From contig CAKZNT010000053.1 of the NCBI GenBank assembly GCA_937132065.1, positions 52,027 to 116,026 of the forward strand: 64,000 nucleotides of DNA, read 5' to 3'. A model generated the notes under the pieces. That model ran no database searches. It had not been told where the DNA came from and saw only the letters and a program-made list of their open reading frames with translations. Positions 27,153 to 35,057 of this stretch are shown here, one piece after another. The position numbers and the translations under genes are program-made. The number at the start of each line of letters is the position of its first letter. The first letter of the stretch is position 1. The stretch comes from an uncultured Loktanella sp. Its GTDB lineage: Bacteria; Pseudomonadota; Alphaproteobacteria; Rhodobacterales; Rhodobacteraceae.

Positions 27153-27169
27153 AGGTCGGGGTGCGGAAG
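27056..27169 (+). repeat. Inverted repeat copy B (114 bp, RTX C-terminal tail)
   Basis: This is the intact partner of 22018-22131 in opposite orientation, with 110 of 114 positions identical. It covers the last codons of the RTX gene, its TAA stop at 27150-27152 and 17 bases downstream. Confidence 0.93.
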
Positions 27170-27333
27170 CATTGTGTTTGAGGGTGGCAAGATGCCCTAG
27201 CCCAGCAAAGGATGGGTGCATGCACTTTGGGTTAGTCCGGGCGAGCGCTGATTTTACTGCAAGTGCAAAGCGGTGCGCATTGGGGAGCCTCGGGCTGCAA
27301 TAGTTGCACAAGTGGCTGGTTTGCGACGACAGA

Positions 27334-27882
27334 TCAATGTTGGATAAAGCTAACTTTTGGTCCAGTGATCCGACTGATTAATCCGCCAGTGTTGATCGCA
27401 CTATAGATTGATCGCGGTGGTCGAGCGGTTGTATCTACGCTGCGATGCACCCAGTTCCTCACCTCCAAGGACTTCAGTGACTGCGACAAGGCGCGGTCTG
27501 TGATCGTTGTTAGATTTCGCTTTATATCGTTGAAGTGGCTTGAGGTGTGAAGTGACGTGAGCACAGGCAAAGTCCATGACTTGCGGAGCAAGCTTTGATC
27601 ATCTTCACAAGAGACGCGCTGAATCCTCTCGGCAATTGTCGCAGCTTCCTTACCTAGCAATGTGAGACGAAATTCTGGCCGCAGCGGGTGACCATAACCT
27701 GGGTTTCTTTCCAACAATCCCTGTTCGATGAGATGTTCCATGCTTTGGGCAAATGCTGTTCTACTCGCACCGGTTGCTGCGAGCAGGGGCGCCTGACGTC
27801 CTGCAACGCCGAGGTGCATGCTTGTTAGGATTGGCAACGACCAAGCCCTCGAAGTAATGTTGACAAGCGAATTTATGTCCAT
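27334..27882 (-). CDS. Tandem winged-helix (HxlR-like) regulator
   Basis: The 182-residue protein appears to contain two HxlR-type winged-helix domains. The first (about 9-88: AWSLPILTSMHLG, then FAQSMEHLIEQGLLERN) and the second (about 95-168: SWTLPVLTSLHTSSHFNDIK, then LSQSLKSLEVRNWVHR and PPRSIYSAI) share the W-x-L-P-x-L-T-S opening and the recognition-helix/wing pattern. The conserved N-terminal cysteine of classic HxlR is absent. It is divergent from the VOC gene across 40 bases that hold a short direct repeat, so it very likely regulates that gene. The family is recognised by pattern only. Confidence 0.75.
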   Translation of the reverse strand: MDINSLVNITSRAWSLPILTSMHLGVAGRQAPLLAATGASRTAFAQSMEHLIEQGLLERNPGYGHPLRPEFRLTLLGKEAATIAERIQRVSCEDDQSLLRKSWTLPVLTSLHTSSHFNDIKRNLTTITDRALSQSLKSLEVRNWVHRSVDTTARPPRSIYSAINTGGLISRITGPKVSFIQH

Positions 27883-27884
27883 AA

Positions 27885-27899
27885 AGTATAGTTAGTATA
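27885..27899. promoter_or_regulatory. Direct-repeat operator candidate between winged-helix gene and VOC gene
   Basis: AGTATA-GTT-AGTATA is a 6-base direct repeat with 9-base periodicity in the 40-base divergent gap. It sits 2 bases from the regulator start and 23 bases from the VOC start, where it would overlap promoter elements of both. Its role as an operator is inferred. Confidence 0.45.
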
Positions 27900-27922
27900 T
27901 TTTAGATAAAAAGGAAAGTCTC

Positions 27923-28300
27923 ATGGCTCTTATTACGTTGGACGAAACGATCACTATTTCCATGTCGGTCAAAGACCGTCACGCGAGTGCTGCATGGTAT
28001 GAAACGATGCTTGGCTTTGAGGCCCTCTATCATGCAGATGAGGCAGGCTGGTCGGAAATTCAGACAAATACTGCCGGTGTAACCATTGGTCTGGGCGAAC
28101 ATACCAAACCTGTTCCCGGCAATTGTGTTCCTGTTTTTGGAATCGCTGATCTGGACACCTCCCGCCAGAAGCTAGAGCAAGCCAATGTGAAGTTCGACGG
28201 AGAGACAGACGTGGTGGAAGGCATGGTAAAAACGGCAACGTTCTACGATCCCGATGGCAACGCTCTCATGCTCGCTGAAGATCTCACGCAAGGATCCTGA
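27923..28300 (+). CDS. VOC (glyoxalase/bleomycin-resistance fold) family protein
   Basis: The 125-residue protein has the two beta-alpha-beta-beta-beta modules of the vicinal oxygen chelate family: ISMSVKDRHASAAWYETMLG at the N-terminus and FGIADLDTSRQKLEQANVKF with TATFYDPDGNALMLAED at the C-terminus. Many such small proteins are lyases, dioxygenases or binding proteins for reactive or toxic small molecules; the substrate is not evident. The start has AAGGAAAG seven bases upstream. Divergence from a winged-helix regulator suggests induction by a small compound. Confidence 0.85.
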   Translation: MALITLDETITISMSVKDRHASAAWYETMLGFEALYHADEAGWSEIQTNTAGVTIGLGEHTKPVPGNCVPVFGIADLDTSRQKLEQANVKFDGETDVVEGMVKTATFYDPDGNALMLAEDLTQGS

Positions 28301-28515
28301 TGCCCGAATTTATCCCGGGCGAGGAAACATCTTTGCGCCGCCGCTGCAAGATGCGGGCATTTAGCAGACTGTTACATCTCGTTGATGGCTCTTGTGTAAA
28401 CAATACGCGAGACGACCGGGGCTATTAACACAATAGCACAATCGGCCAGCTACGAGACGCACTTGGCGCGCGACGACAGCCGCCAAAGTCGGGGCCATCA
28501 AAACGAAAAATCCGG

Positions 28516-28569
28516 AAGGCTGGCTGGGGTGGTAGGATTCGAACCTACGGTACACGCTACCAAAAAGCG
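28516..28569. repeat. Attachment-site copy: 54-bp direct repeat of the tRNA-Gln 3' half
   Basis: This segment is identical over 54 bases to 29664-29717, which covers the T arm, variable region, most of the anticodon arm and the 3' end of the tRNA-Gln gene. The 5' half of the tRNA is absent here, so it is not a gene. A perfect duplication of a tRNA 3' half is the usual product of integration of a tyrosine-recombinase element. Confidence 0.88.
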
Positions 28570-28571
28570 CG

Positions 28572-28730
28572 GGTTTCAGTCTGTCGGAGCTTGCGCTGCA
28601 CATGGGCTGGAGCCTGCAATATGCCGCGAATATGCTTGAGAAGTATGCCGAGCTTGATCCGGACATGACTGATAAGGTGTTGGAAAAGGTTGAACGTCGG
28701 GAAGTCAGAGACGCCAGTAGGGCGAAGTGA
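28572..28730 (+). pseudogene. Integrase (tyrosine recombinase) C-terminal remnant
   Basis: Directly after the tRNA fragment, 52 in-frame codons read GFSLSELALHMGWSLQYAAN through NMLEKYAELDPDMTDKVLEK and stop at 28728-28730. The HMGWS-x10-KYAEL-x-P pattern resembles the last helix and tyrosine-bearing end of integrases common in Rhodobacterales; the Tyr of LEKYAEL would be the catalytic residue. No start codon or upstream catalytic domain is present. The fragment abuts the attachment repeat, so the rest of the integrase was lost by deletion. The family assignment rests on a short stretch. Confidence 0.6.
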
Positions 28731-28825
28731 AATGCGGGAGAATATAATTGTGCTTAAAATTGTCGTGCAAAAATCTCATTCGACTCGTAGCGTGAGGATA
28801 TCGTTTTTCAAAGTTAGTTATCAGC

Positions 28826-29476
28826 ATGAATATTCAATCGCTTCTCGCAGCATCTATCATCGTACTTTCAACTTCTGCAAATGCAGAAGGGCGTGCGGAT
28901 AAGATTTGCTCGTATCGTCCGAGTGCCGTGTTGGGCGGCAGTGGTGCAACCGTGGTGAGTGCTGCGGGGGCAGGTACTGCCACAGTTGGCATGGGAGCCA
29001 ATGCCGCTGGCTTCTATACACTTACCCACGCAGTCACTGGAGCGACAATGCTTGGCTCAACAGCTGGAGGTGCGTCTGCGGCAGGAACAGTTGGGATTAT
29101 GGGAGGCACCGCGGGTGTTGTCGGCGGTGTCGCAGCGTTCGTCACGGCTCCAGCAACGATAATCACAGGTGCTGTCGTCGGGGTTGGTATCGGCGTCTAT
29201 GAGGGCGGGTGCTACTTCGCCGACAAGCGCGTCACCGATTTCGACGAGATCTTAGAAATAATGCAGGATATTGAGCAGACAGCCGACGCTAAACTTTTCA
29301 TGCTTATTGAAGATCCGAAAACCGGTGACTGGTATATCAGCCTCCGCGGCGTGTCAGGTTACGACAATTACAATGTTGCGGATCTTTATCTTGTGAATGG
29401 CGTTCTCATGAACCGCGATTGGTTTAAGAACACAACAATCGGAAACCTGAACTTTATCACATTAGTCGATCAGTAA
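28826..29476 (+). CDS. Exported Gly/Ala-rich protein of unknown function
   Basis: The 216-residue protein starts with a signal peptide (MNIQSLLAASIIVLSTSANA, cleavage after ANA). It is followed by a long low-polarity region rich in Gly, Ala, Thr and Val (about residues 35-125, e.g. GGTAGVVGGVAAFVTAPATI) and a more polar C-terminal domain (about 130-216: FDEILEIMQDIEQTADAKLF; DPKTGDWYISLRGV). The two cysteines CSY and GGCYF could pair. I recognise no family. The glycine-rich hydrophobic core recalls glycine-zipper membrane proteins. It is the only intact gene between the two copies of the tRNA-Gln repeat, so it is likely cargo left from an integrated element. Confidence 0.7.
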   Translation: MNIQSLLAASIIVLSTSANAEGRADKICSYRPSAVLGGSGATVVSAAGAGTATVGMGANAAGFYTLTHAVTGATMLGSTAGGASAAGTVGIMGGTAGVVGGVAAFVTAPATIITGAVVGVGIGVYEGGCYFADKRVTDFDEILEIMQDIEQTADAKLFMLIEDPKTGDWYISLRGVSGYDNYNVADLYLVNGVLMNRDWFKNTTIGNLNFITLVDQ

Positions 29477-29663
29477 GCTTCAGTGCTTTTCATTGATGAC
29501 TGCGCGCTCCGAATGGATTCGAAATTTTCAAAAACAGTCAGGAGTAATGATGCTTAAAAAATTCGGATTTAGTCAGTTTGTAACCCAAACTGTAAACTGA
29601 ACGTACTTTGGGTGTTTTAGGACCTTCGTGAAAATCATTTAGGTGATTGATTTAGATGAAGGA

Positions 29664-29717
29664 AAGGCTGGCTGGGGTGGTAGGATTCGAACCTACGGTA
29701 CACGCTACCAAAAAGCG
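29664..29717. repeat. Attachment-site copy within tRNA-Gln (54-bp direct repeat)
   Basis: This is the second, tRNA-embedded copy of the 54-base repeat at 28516-28569, with no mismatch. The repeats are 1148 bases apart, start to start. The tRNA reads toward the left, so its 3' end faces the enclosed segment, as expected for an element inserted at the tRNA 3' end. Confidence 0.88.
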
Positions 29718-29743
29718 TTGCCTTACCGCTTGGCTACACCCCA
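29669..29743 (-). tRNA. tRNA-Gln (anticodon TTG)
   Basis: The minus strand gives a complete cloverleaf of 75 bases with encoded CCA. The acceptor strand is TGGGGTG paired with CACCCCA, the anticodon stem is ACGCT/AGCGT around the loop TTTTGGT (anticodon TTG), and the T arm is CGTAGGTTCGAATCCTACC. In alphaproteobacteria this tRNA is normally charged through glutamylation and GatCAB amidation. Confidence 0.95.
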
Positions 29744-29857
29744 TCAGCGAGGCGTTGGATACGATGAAGGGGCGGGCTGTTCAAGCCCCGAAATAGGAAA
29801 AAAGCCAATCAGCGGTCGTTTTTTTGCGGCATGCAGAAACAACGCTGGAAACAAGGC

Positions 29858-30691
29858 CTAGACACGTAGCGGATCGGCTTTTGCCAGTGCATCAAAGCCC
29901 ATCAAACTCTTCACCAATGCCCCCATTTGATCCAAAGGAATCATATTTGGACCATCGGAGGGGGCGGTATCTGGTGCTTCGTGCGTCTCGATAAAGACAG
30001 CGGCGATTCCAAGTGAAACAGCAGCGCGTGCCATGACAGGGGCAAACTCGCGCTGTCCGCCAGATGAGCCACCTTGACCGCCAGGTTGCTGCACAGAATG
30101 GGTCGCGTCCATCACCACAGGGTAGCCCGTTTTGGCCATTGTCGGCAGGCCACGCATATCGGCCACGAGCGTGTTATAGCCAAATGATGTGCCGCGCTCG
30201 GTCAGCATGATGCGCTTGTTGCCTGTGCTCTCGATCTTGGACACGACATTGGGCATGTCCCAAGGGGCAAGGAACTGGCCCTTCTTAACATTGATCACCG
30301 CGCCCGTTTCGCCCGCCGCAATAAGTAAATCGGTTTGGCGGCACAGAAATGCAGGGATCTGCATAATGTCACAGACCGCAGCCACATCAGTACATTGATC
30401 GGCATTGTGGATGTCGGTCAAAACAGGGCAGCCGATAGCGGACTTCACGGCTTCCATGACCTTGAGACCCGCATCAATGCCAAGGCCGCGCTTGCCCGAA
30501 AGGGAGGTGCGGTTGGCCTTGTCAAAACTGCCTTTGAATACAAACTGTGCGCCCGCAGCTTTGCAGTTTTCGGCCATCTGCCCCGCGATCATTTGTGCAT
30601 GGTCAAGGCTCTCAAGCTGGCAAGGACCGGCGATGACCAAAAGTGGGCGGTCGTTGCTGACCATCAGGTCACCGATGTTTACGTCAATCAT
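29858..30691 (-). CDS. kdsA: 3-deoxy-8-phosphooctulonate synthase (KDO-8-P synthase)
   Basis: The 277-residue enzyme condenses phosphoenolpyruvate with arabinose-5-phosphate to give Kdo-8-phosphate for lipid A-core and capsule linkers. Family landmarks are LVIAGPCQLES, FVFKGSFDKANRTS, RGLGIDAGLKV, LTERGTSFGYN and MDATHSVQQPGG. It acts in the cytosol as a tetramer. The start overlaps the kpsE stop by one base, so it is translated as the last gene of a kpsT-kpsE-kdsA unit. Linking Kdo synthesis to capsule export fits group 2-type capsules with a Kdo linker. Confidence 0.95.
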   Translation of the reverse strand: MIDVNIGDLMVSNDRPLLVIAGPCQLESLDHAQMIAGQMAENCKAAGAQFVFKGSFDKANRTSLSGKRGLGIDAGLKVMEAVKSAIGCPVLTDIHNADQCTDVAAVCDIMQIPAFLCRQTDLLIAAGETGAVINVKKGQFLAPWDMPNVVSKIESTGNKRIMLTERGTSFGYNTLVADMRGLPTMAKTGYPVVMDATHSVQQPGGQGGSSGGQREFAPVMARAAVSLGIAAVFIETHEAPDTAPSDGPNMIPLDQMGALVKSLMGFDALAKADPLRV

Positions 30692-32301
30692 TATGCAGTT
30701 ACCTGTTCGCGAAGGATGGAAGATGTGAGCGAGATCATCAGATAGATGCCCGCAAAAATGAGGAACGCCAGCACCGTGTTCTCGAAGGCGCGCGGATATG
30801 TGGCCTCGTCTGGGGCAATCGGCTCGACGCCTACCGACAAATAGCGGACCTGACGGTTCGCCTCAACTTGGGCCACTTCCATCTGGGTCAGGGCTTGCTG
30901 CACCATAACAGTTTGGAACGCGTAGTTCTCTTCAGCCAGTCGGAGCTTGGTGTTGTTGGCTGCAATTGATCCGCCACCTGTGGTGGCCGTCGTCATTTGG
31001 GCACGCAGGTCCGAAATGAGGGTTTCAAGGTTGCTGATTTGAGCGCGCAAACCGTCAACCTGCGCCTGATTGGGGCGGGCAACACTCAGCTTCCCAGATA
31101 GGCTCAATTGCAACTGCTGACGCTGGCTTTCCAATGCGGACACCTGTGCAATGATCGCACCGGACTCTTGCACAGGATCGAGCGTTGCAGTTTCCTGTTG
31201 GATGATCAGCCACTCGTTGAGCGCCTCGGTGCGGCGGAATTCGGCGTTTTCATAAGACGTCAATGCACCCGCCATCTGGTCCTCACGCAAGCGCAGCGTG
31301 AGCTGGTCGACCTGCTCCTCTGCATAGCTGATCAGCGCCTGCGAAAACGTCTGGCTGGCTTCTGGCGTAGAGGCAATGACCTCCATCCGCAAAATGCCCT
31401 CGGTCGGATCGTAGCTGATTTTTACGTGCTTTTTGAACAGGTTAAACAGGTCTTCGTTGCTCGCATCAGGAGCGAGGCGTTGAATTTCATCCAGTTCAGG
31501 GTTGCTGAAATGCTCGCGAAACCCGTGATCCTCGTCCAACCGCACCAACGCGGCACGGGACGCAAGATAGGATTGCACTGTGATACTGTCCTGCTGGGTC
31601 GCCATCGACGTGCCCTGAAACAGACCGCCAAGGCCGCCAGCAGCACTTGCTGGTTCGGCTTGCTGGATAACGAACTCCGAGTTCGTGGCAAACATCGGGG
31701 TCGCCATGAACATAAAGTAATAGGCTACCAGAATGGTCGGCAAGAACACGAAAAAGCCGAGGCGGGTGAACAGCAACGCCAGCTTGCGACGGCGACGCTT
31801 TGCAATGTCGCGCTGGATTTTGAATATCTCGTTACCACGCTGTTGGGATGGGGCGGCGCGCTCGGTCGAGGGCAGATTTGCGCCCTGATCTGGCACGGTT
31901 TGGGGCAATTGAATGCGGCCCAGCTCTTGGGTTGGCGCGCCATTTGGTGACGCAGGCGCTGCGGCTGTGCCCTCTGGGGCGACCAACTCGAGGATTGTGT
32001 TGCGCTGGAACGGATCAATGCCAGCTTTGCGTAACTGGCGCACCGCGTCGAAATCAGAAGTCGCAGCAATGCCCTGCTTTTGGGCAACGCGGCGGGCCAT
32101 CCGAAGCTGACGGCCCGTTAACCCTTCACGGCGGATTGCATCCAGATCGGTCTCGCCTTGCACAACAGCGGCGCTATCAACCTGACCAGAGGTCGGGGCT
32201 TGCGGCGCGGGTGCTGTGGCCGCTTGCGGCTGCGGGGTGTCTGACCCCATCGAGCTGTCACGGCGAATGCGGAATTTCTTAGCCTTGGGTTTCGTAGTCA
32301 T
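30691..32301 (-). CDS. kpsE: Capsule polysaccharide export inner-membrane protein (KpsE/PCP-3 type)
   Basis: The protein has about 536 residues: a Pro/Ala-rich cytoplasmic N-terminal extension (about 1-170), a first transmembrane helix (FFVFLPTILVAYYFMFM), a large periplasmic part with long coiled coils (VSALESQRQQLQLSLSGKLS; QISNLETLISDLRAQM) and a second helix near the C-terminus (TVLAFLIFAGIYLMISL). This is the layout of polysaccharide co-polymerase/export proteins such as KpsE. The long N-terminal extension is typical of Rhodobacterales versions. I chose the ATG at 32301 (MTTKPKAKKF), which overlaps kpsT by 23 bases; an upstream in-frame start at 32349 is less likely. Confidence 0.85.
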   Translation of the reverse strand: MTTKPKAKKFRIRRDSSMGSDTPQPQAATAPAPQAPTSGQVDSAAVVQGETDLDAIRREGLTGRQLRMARRVAQKQGIAATSDFDAVRQLRKAGIDPFQRNTILELVAPEGTAAAPASPNGAPTQELGRIQLPQTVPDQGANLPSTERAAPSQQRGNEIFKIQRDIAKRRRRKLALLFTRLGFFVFLPTILVAYYFMFMATPMFATNSEFVIQQAEPASAAGGLGGLFQGTSMATQQDSITVQSYLASRAALVRLDEDHGFREHFSNPELDEIQRLAPDASNEDLFNLFKKHVKISYDPTEGILRMEVIASTPEASQTFSQALISYAEEQVDQLTLRLREDQMAGALTSYENAEFRRTEALNEWLIIQQETATLDPVQESGAIIAQVSALESQRQQLQLSLSGKLSVARPNQAQVDGLRAQISNLETLISDLRAQMTTATTGGGSIAANNTKLRLAEENYAFQTVMVQQALTQMEVAQVEANRQVRYLSVGVEPIAPDEATYPRAFENTVLAFLIFAGIYLMISLTSSILREQVTA

Positions 32302-32938
32302 ACAACTGTTTCGCTTCTTCCAAGGTTTCAAACATGTGGATATGACCATCCTTTAGCACAGCCGCGGACTTCGCGAACCGTTCAAGCGTCTGCGCTTGGT
32401 GCGATACGATGATCACTGTGGTATTTTCGAGCCGCTCGCGCAGGATTTCACCCGCCTTGCGATTGAATTCGGCATCGGTCGAATTGGGCATGCCCTCGTC
32501 AATCAGATAGATATCAAAGTCGAGCGCAAGCAACAGGGCAAACGTGAACCGCGAGCGCATCCCCTGACTATACGTGCCAATCGGCATATCAAAGTATTCT
32601 TCGATATCACAAAGCCAACGACAGAACGCTTCGACGTAATCGGGATCAAGACTGTAGAGGCGGGCAATATAGCGCGAGTTTTCCTTGGCCGTATGGCGGT
32701 TCACAACACCACCCATAAAACCGAGCGGAAAAGAGATGCGCGAACCGCGATAAATCTGGCCCTCGTCAGGTTTTTCAAGGCCGGCCATCATATTGATCAG
32801 GGTCGTTTTCCCCGTGCCATTGGGGGCCAGAATGCCGAGCGAGTTGCCCAATTCCACACGAAATGACGCGCGATCAAGGATAACCTTGCGCTGCTTTCCG
32901 GTCCAAAAGGACTTGCTGACATTCGTAAACTCTAACAT
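32279..32938 (-). CDS. kpsT: Capsule polysaccharide ABC transporter ATP-binding protein
   Basis: The 219-residue ATPase has Walker A LAPNGTGKTT near residue 40, a signature region YSQGMRSRFTFALLLAL and Walker B IYLIDEGM, followed by the switch VSHQ. The degenerate SQGM signature is characteristic of KpsT/Wzt-type polysaccharide exporters. It would drive export of a capsule or other surface glycan together with a KpsM permease. No kpsM gene is adjacent: the upstream neighbour is nhaA, so the permease must lie elsewhere. Downstream it overlaps kpsE. Confidence 0.9.
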   Translation of the reverse strand: MLEFTNVSKSFWTGKQRKVILDRASFRVELGNSLGILAPNGTGKTTLINMMAGLEKPDEGQIYRGSRISFPLGFMGGVVNRHTAKENSRYIARLYSLDPDYVEAFCRWLCDIEEYFDMPIGTYSQGMRSRFTFALLLALDFDIYLIDEGMPNSTDAEFNRKAGEILRERLENTTVIIVSHQAQTLERFAKSAAVLKDGHIHMFETLEEAKQLYDYETQG

Positions 32939-33068
32939 GCCTTACCTGCTTTCGCCCTCATAGATGGGGCCCGCCATTCCTGACGGCAATAGGTTAACAC
33001 CTCACAAGGAGGTGCGCCCTTTGTTGTGATTATGCAGGATTGATGTGGCAAAACATAGGCAGAAACGA

Positions 33069-33097
33069 AAAACGGGCGGATTTTCACCGCCCGTTTT
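33069..33097 (-). terminator. Rho-independent terminator after nhaA
   Basis: AAAACGGGCGG and CCGCCCGTTTT form an 11-bp stem with a 7-base loop, ending in a T-run when read leftward. It lies 11 bases after the nhaA stop. The symmetric A/T flanks mean it could work in both directions, but only nhaA needs it here. Confidence 0.88.
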
Positions 33098-33107
33098 CCG
33101 ACTTTTC

Positions 33108-34388
33108 TTATGGCTGCTTTTGCACGCGGGTGAGCTTGCCTGCGATAATCGCCACAACAGCGGCGAAAAAGCTGAACAGAGCACCCATTTTGGCGGCATC
33201 TTTCACGTTCACATCGCCAAGCATATCCGTGCTGTCAAAGGCAACAGAGGCAATAAAGAGCGACACCGTAAAGCCGATCGCAGCAACAAAACCGATCACC
33301 ATCAGGTCAATAATGCGCATCCCCGCAGGTAGCCCAAGGCCGAGCGGGCGGGCAGCGAGCCAGCCGAATAGCAGGATCCCGACAGGCTTACCGATCAGAA
33401 GACCCGCAAGCACGAGCCATGTCGGTGACCCGATGGATGAAAACTCGACGCCTGCATTCAGCAAGCCAAAGAAGAACAAGATGACCTCGACGGGATGTTT
33501 CAGCAGGTGCTCGGTGTGGTTCAGCAAGTCGGTAAGATACTGCTCCGCCTCGGCAAAGATACCAAATGCGCGATCCGCATGCGGCAATGTTGGCACAATC
33601 GGCAGCAGGCCAAGCGCGGGGTGAATACCCGCTTCCTGAAATCCATACCAGCTTAGGCAAGCCGCAGCGAGGTATGGCCAGAACGATAGCTTGTTGCGCA
33701 CCCATGTCGAATTCGGGCGGTCCTGGTTGCCGCGATCCAGATAACGGGGCAGGCGGTTGGCCAATAGGAACACGCCATATGCCGCAACCGCCGAGAGCAA
33801 GAGCCACTCGGGGGCCAGTTCACCCGAAGGATAGAAGACCGCCAGAATGATCAGGCCAGCCGCGTCATCCGCAATGGCCAGCAACAGCAAGAAGCGCACC
33901 GCAGGGTGGCCCGCACCAAATACCATACGTCCGACAAGATAGCTGAACGCGATGTCTGTCGCCGTTGGAATTGCCCAGCCCTTTGCAACCGCGTCATAGG
34001 TGTCAGAGCCAAGGAAGTAAGCGATGCCAAGGTAGATCGAGATCGGCCCGATCATCCCGCCAAGGGTTGCGACCAATGGGGTTGCCGCCTTCTTTCCGCG
34101 CAAAGAACCGTTCTCAAGAATGACGGCTTCCCAGACTTCTTTGGCCGCAATGGCAAAGAAGAACGCCATAAGCACATCGTTCACAAGGTAATGCAGGGTC
34201 AAGGTGCGGTATTCAACCTGTCCTGCCGCATCATAATGGGCGTGGCCAATAAAGAAGTGGTCGATCAACGTCAGATCAACAAGGTGATGATAACTGTCAG
34301 GGTTAATGTTGACCCAGACAAGGGCGATTAGCGCGCCAGCAATCAGCAGCAGCGAGTAGTTCGTGACAAAATTCCAGACGCGATACAT
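33108..34388 (-). CDS. nhaA: Na+/H+ antiporter NhaA
   Basis: The 426-residue membrane protein has about twelve hydrophobic segments and the NhaA hallmark AIADDAAGLIILAVF, whose paired aspartates bind Na+ and H+. Other family stretches are GWAIPTATDIAFSY and LLNAGVEF. It exchanges cytoplasmic Na+ for H+, which fits a marine host. It has its own terminator. The stretch between it and the divergent UDG gene (34389-34475) should hold both promoters. Confidence 0.93.
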   Translation of the reverse strand: MYRVWNFVTNYSLLLIAGALIALVWVNINPDSYHHLVDLTLIDHFFIGHAHYDAAGQVEYRTLTLHYLVNDVLMAFFFAIAAKEVWEAVILENGSLRGKKAATPLVATLGGMIGPISIYLGIAYFLGSDTYDAVAKGWAIPTATDIAFSYLVGRMVFGAGHPAVRFLLLLAIADDAAGLIILAVFYPSGELAPEWLLLSAVAAYGVFLLANRLPRYLDRGNQDRPNSTWVRNKLSFWPYLAAACLSWYGFQEAGIHPALGLLPIVPTLPHADRAFGIFAEAEQYLTDLLNHTEHLLKHPVEVILFFFGLLNAGVEFSSIGSPTWLVLAGLLIGKPVGILLFGWLAARPLGLGLPAGMRIIDLMVIGFVAAIGFTVSLFIASVAFDSTDMLGDVNVKDAAKMGALFSFFAAVVAIIAGKLTRVQKQP

Positions 34389-34475
34389 CCAAGACCCCCT
34401 ATGTATTGTAATAATCAGAAGTAGCTGAAAGAACTTAGGGCTTCAAGTTCGCGCGCAATTGTTTAGCATTTTGTG

Positions 34476-35057
34476 ATGACCCTCGCCGATGAAATTCACA
34501 ACTGCCAGATTTGCGCGGCGCGCTTTGCCGCTACAGCAACCGCACATTCACCGCGCCCCGTTGCGTGGTTTGATAGGCGCGCAAAAATTCTCATCGCGGG
34601 TCAGGCGCCAGGCGCGCGGGTGCACGAAAGCGGCAAGCCTTTCACCGATGCATCAGGTGATCGGTTGCGGGACTGGATGGGGATCAACAGCGACCGGTTT
34701 TATACCAAATCTGATGTCGCAATCGTGCCGATGGCGTTTTGTTTTCCCGGATACAACGCGGCGGGAAGCGATCTTGCGCCGCCAGCGATCTGCGCGGCTA
34801 CGTGGCGCGGGCAGGTGCTCGATAGCCTGCCCAACATCGGACTGACCCTCCTGATAGGCGGCTACGCGCAAAAGTGGCACTTGGGTGACAAGCAGCCCGT
34901 GAACACGCGGGTCACAAACTGGCGCGACCACGCGCCACGCGTCTTCCCCTTGCCACATCCGTCTTGGCGCAATACCGCTTGGATCAAACGAAACCCATGG
35001 TTTGAAACCGACCTATTGCCCGCGTTACAAACCGCCGTGAAAGATGCGCTGAAATGA
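34476..35057 (+). CDS. Uracil-DNA glycosylase family protein
   Basis: The 193-residue protein shows the UDG-superfamily layout: an early active-site loop (ILIAGQAPGARVHESGKPF), FTDASGDRLRDWMG, and the late DNA-insertion loop PLPHPSWRNTAW. Only two N-terminal cysteines (CQIC) are present, so the four-cysteine iron-sulfur site of family 4 enzymes is not evident. It is probably a single-domain DNA glycosylase or a related hydrolase; activity on uracil is inferred. GTG at 34473 and ATG at 34476 are both possible starts. It overlaps the next gene by four bases. Confidence 0.8.
   Translation: MTLADEIHNCQICAARFAATATAHSPRPVAWFDRRAKILIAGQAPGARVHESGKPFTDASGDRLRDWMGINSDRFYTKSDVAIVPMAFCFPGYNAAGSDLAPPAICAATWRGQVLDSLPNIGLTLLIGGYAQKWHLGDKQPVNTRVTNWRDHAPRVFPLPHPSWRNTAWIKRNPWFETDLLPALQTAVKDALK

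Noticed and set aside
28516..28569. Second tRNA-Gln gene
   Set aside because: Only the 3' half is present; the acceptor 5' strand and D arm are missing, so it is an attachment-site copy.
28361..28666. 101-residue antisense frame over the attachment repeat and integrase remnant
   Set aside because: It crosses the tRNA fragment and lacks a ribosome site; the residue pattern is what the tRNA 3' half yields when translated.
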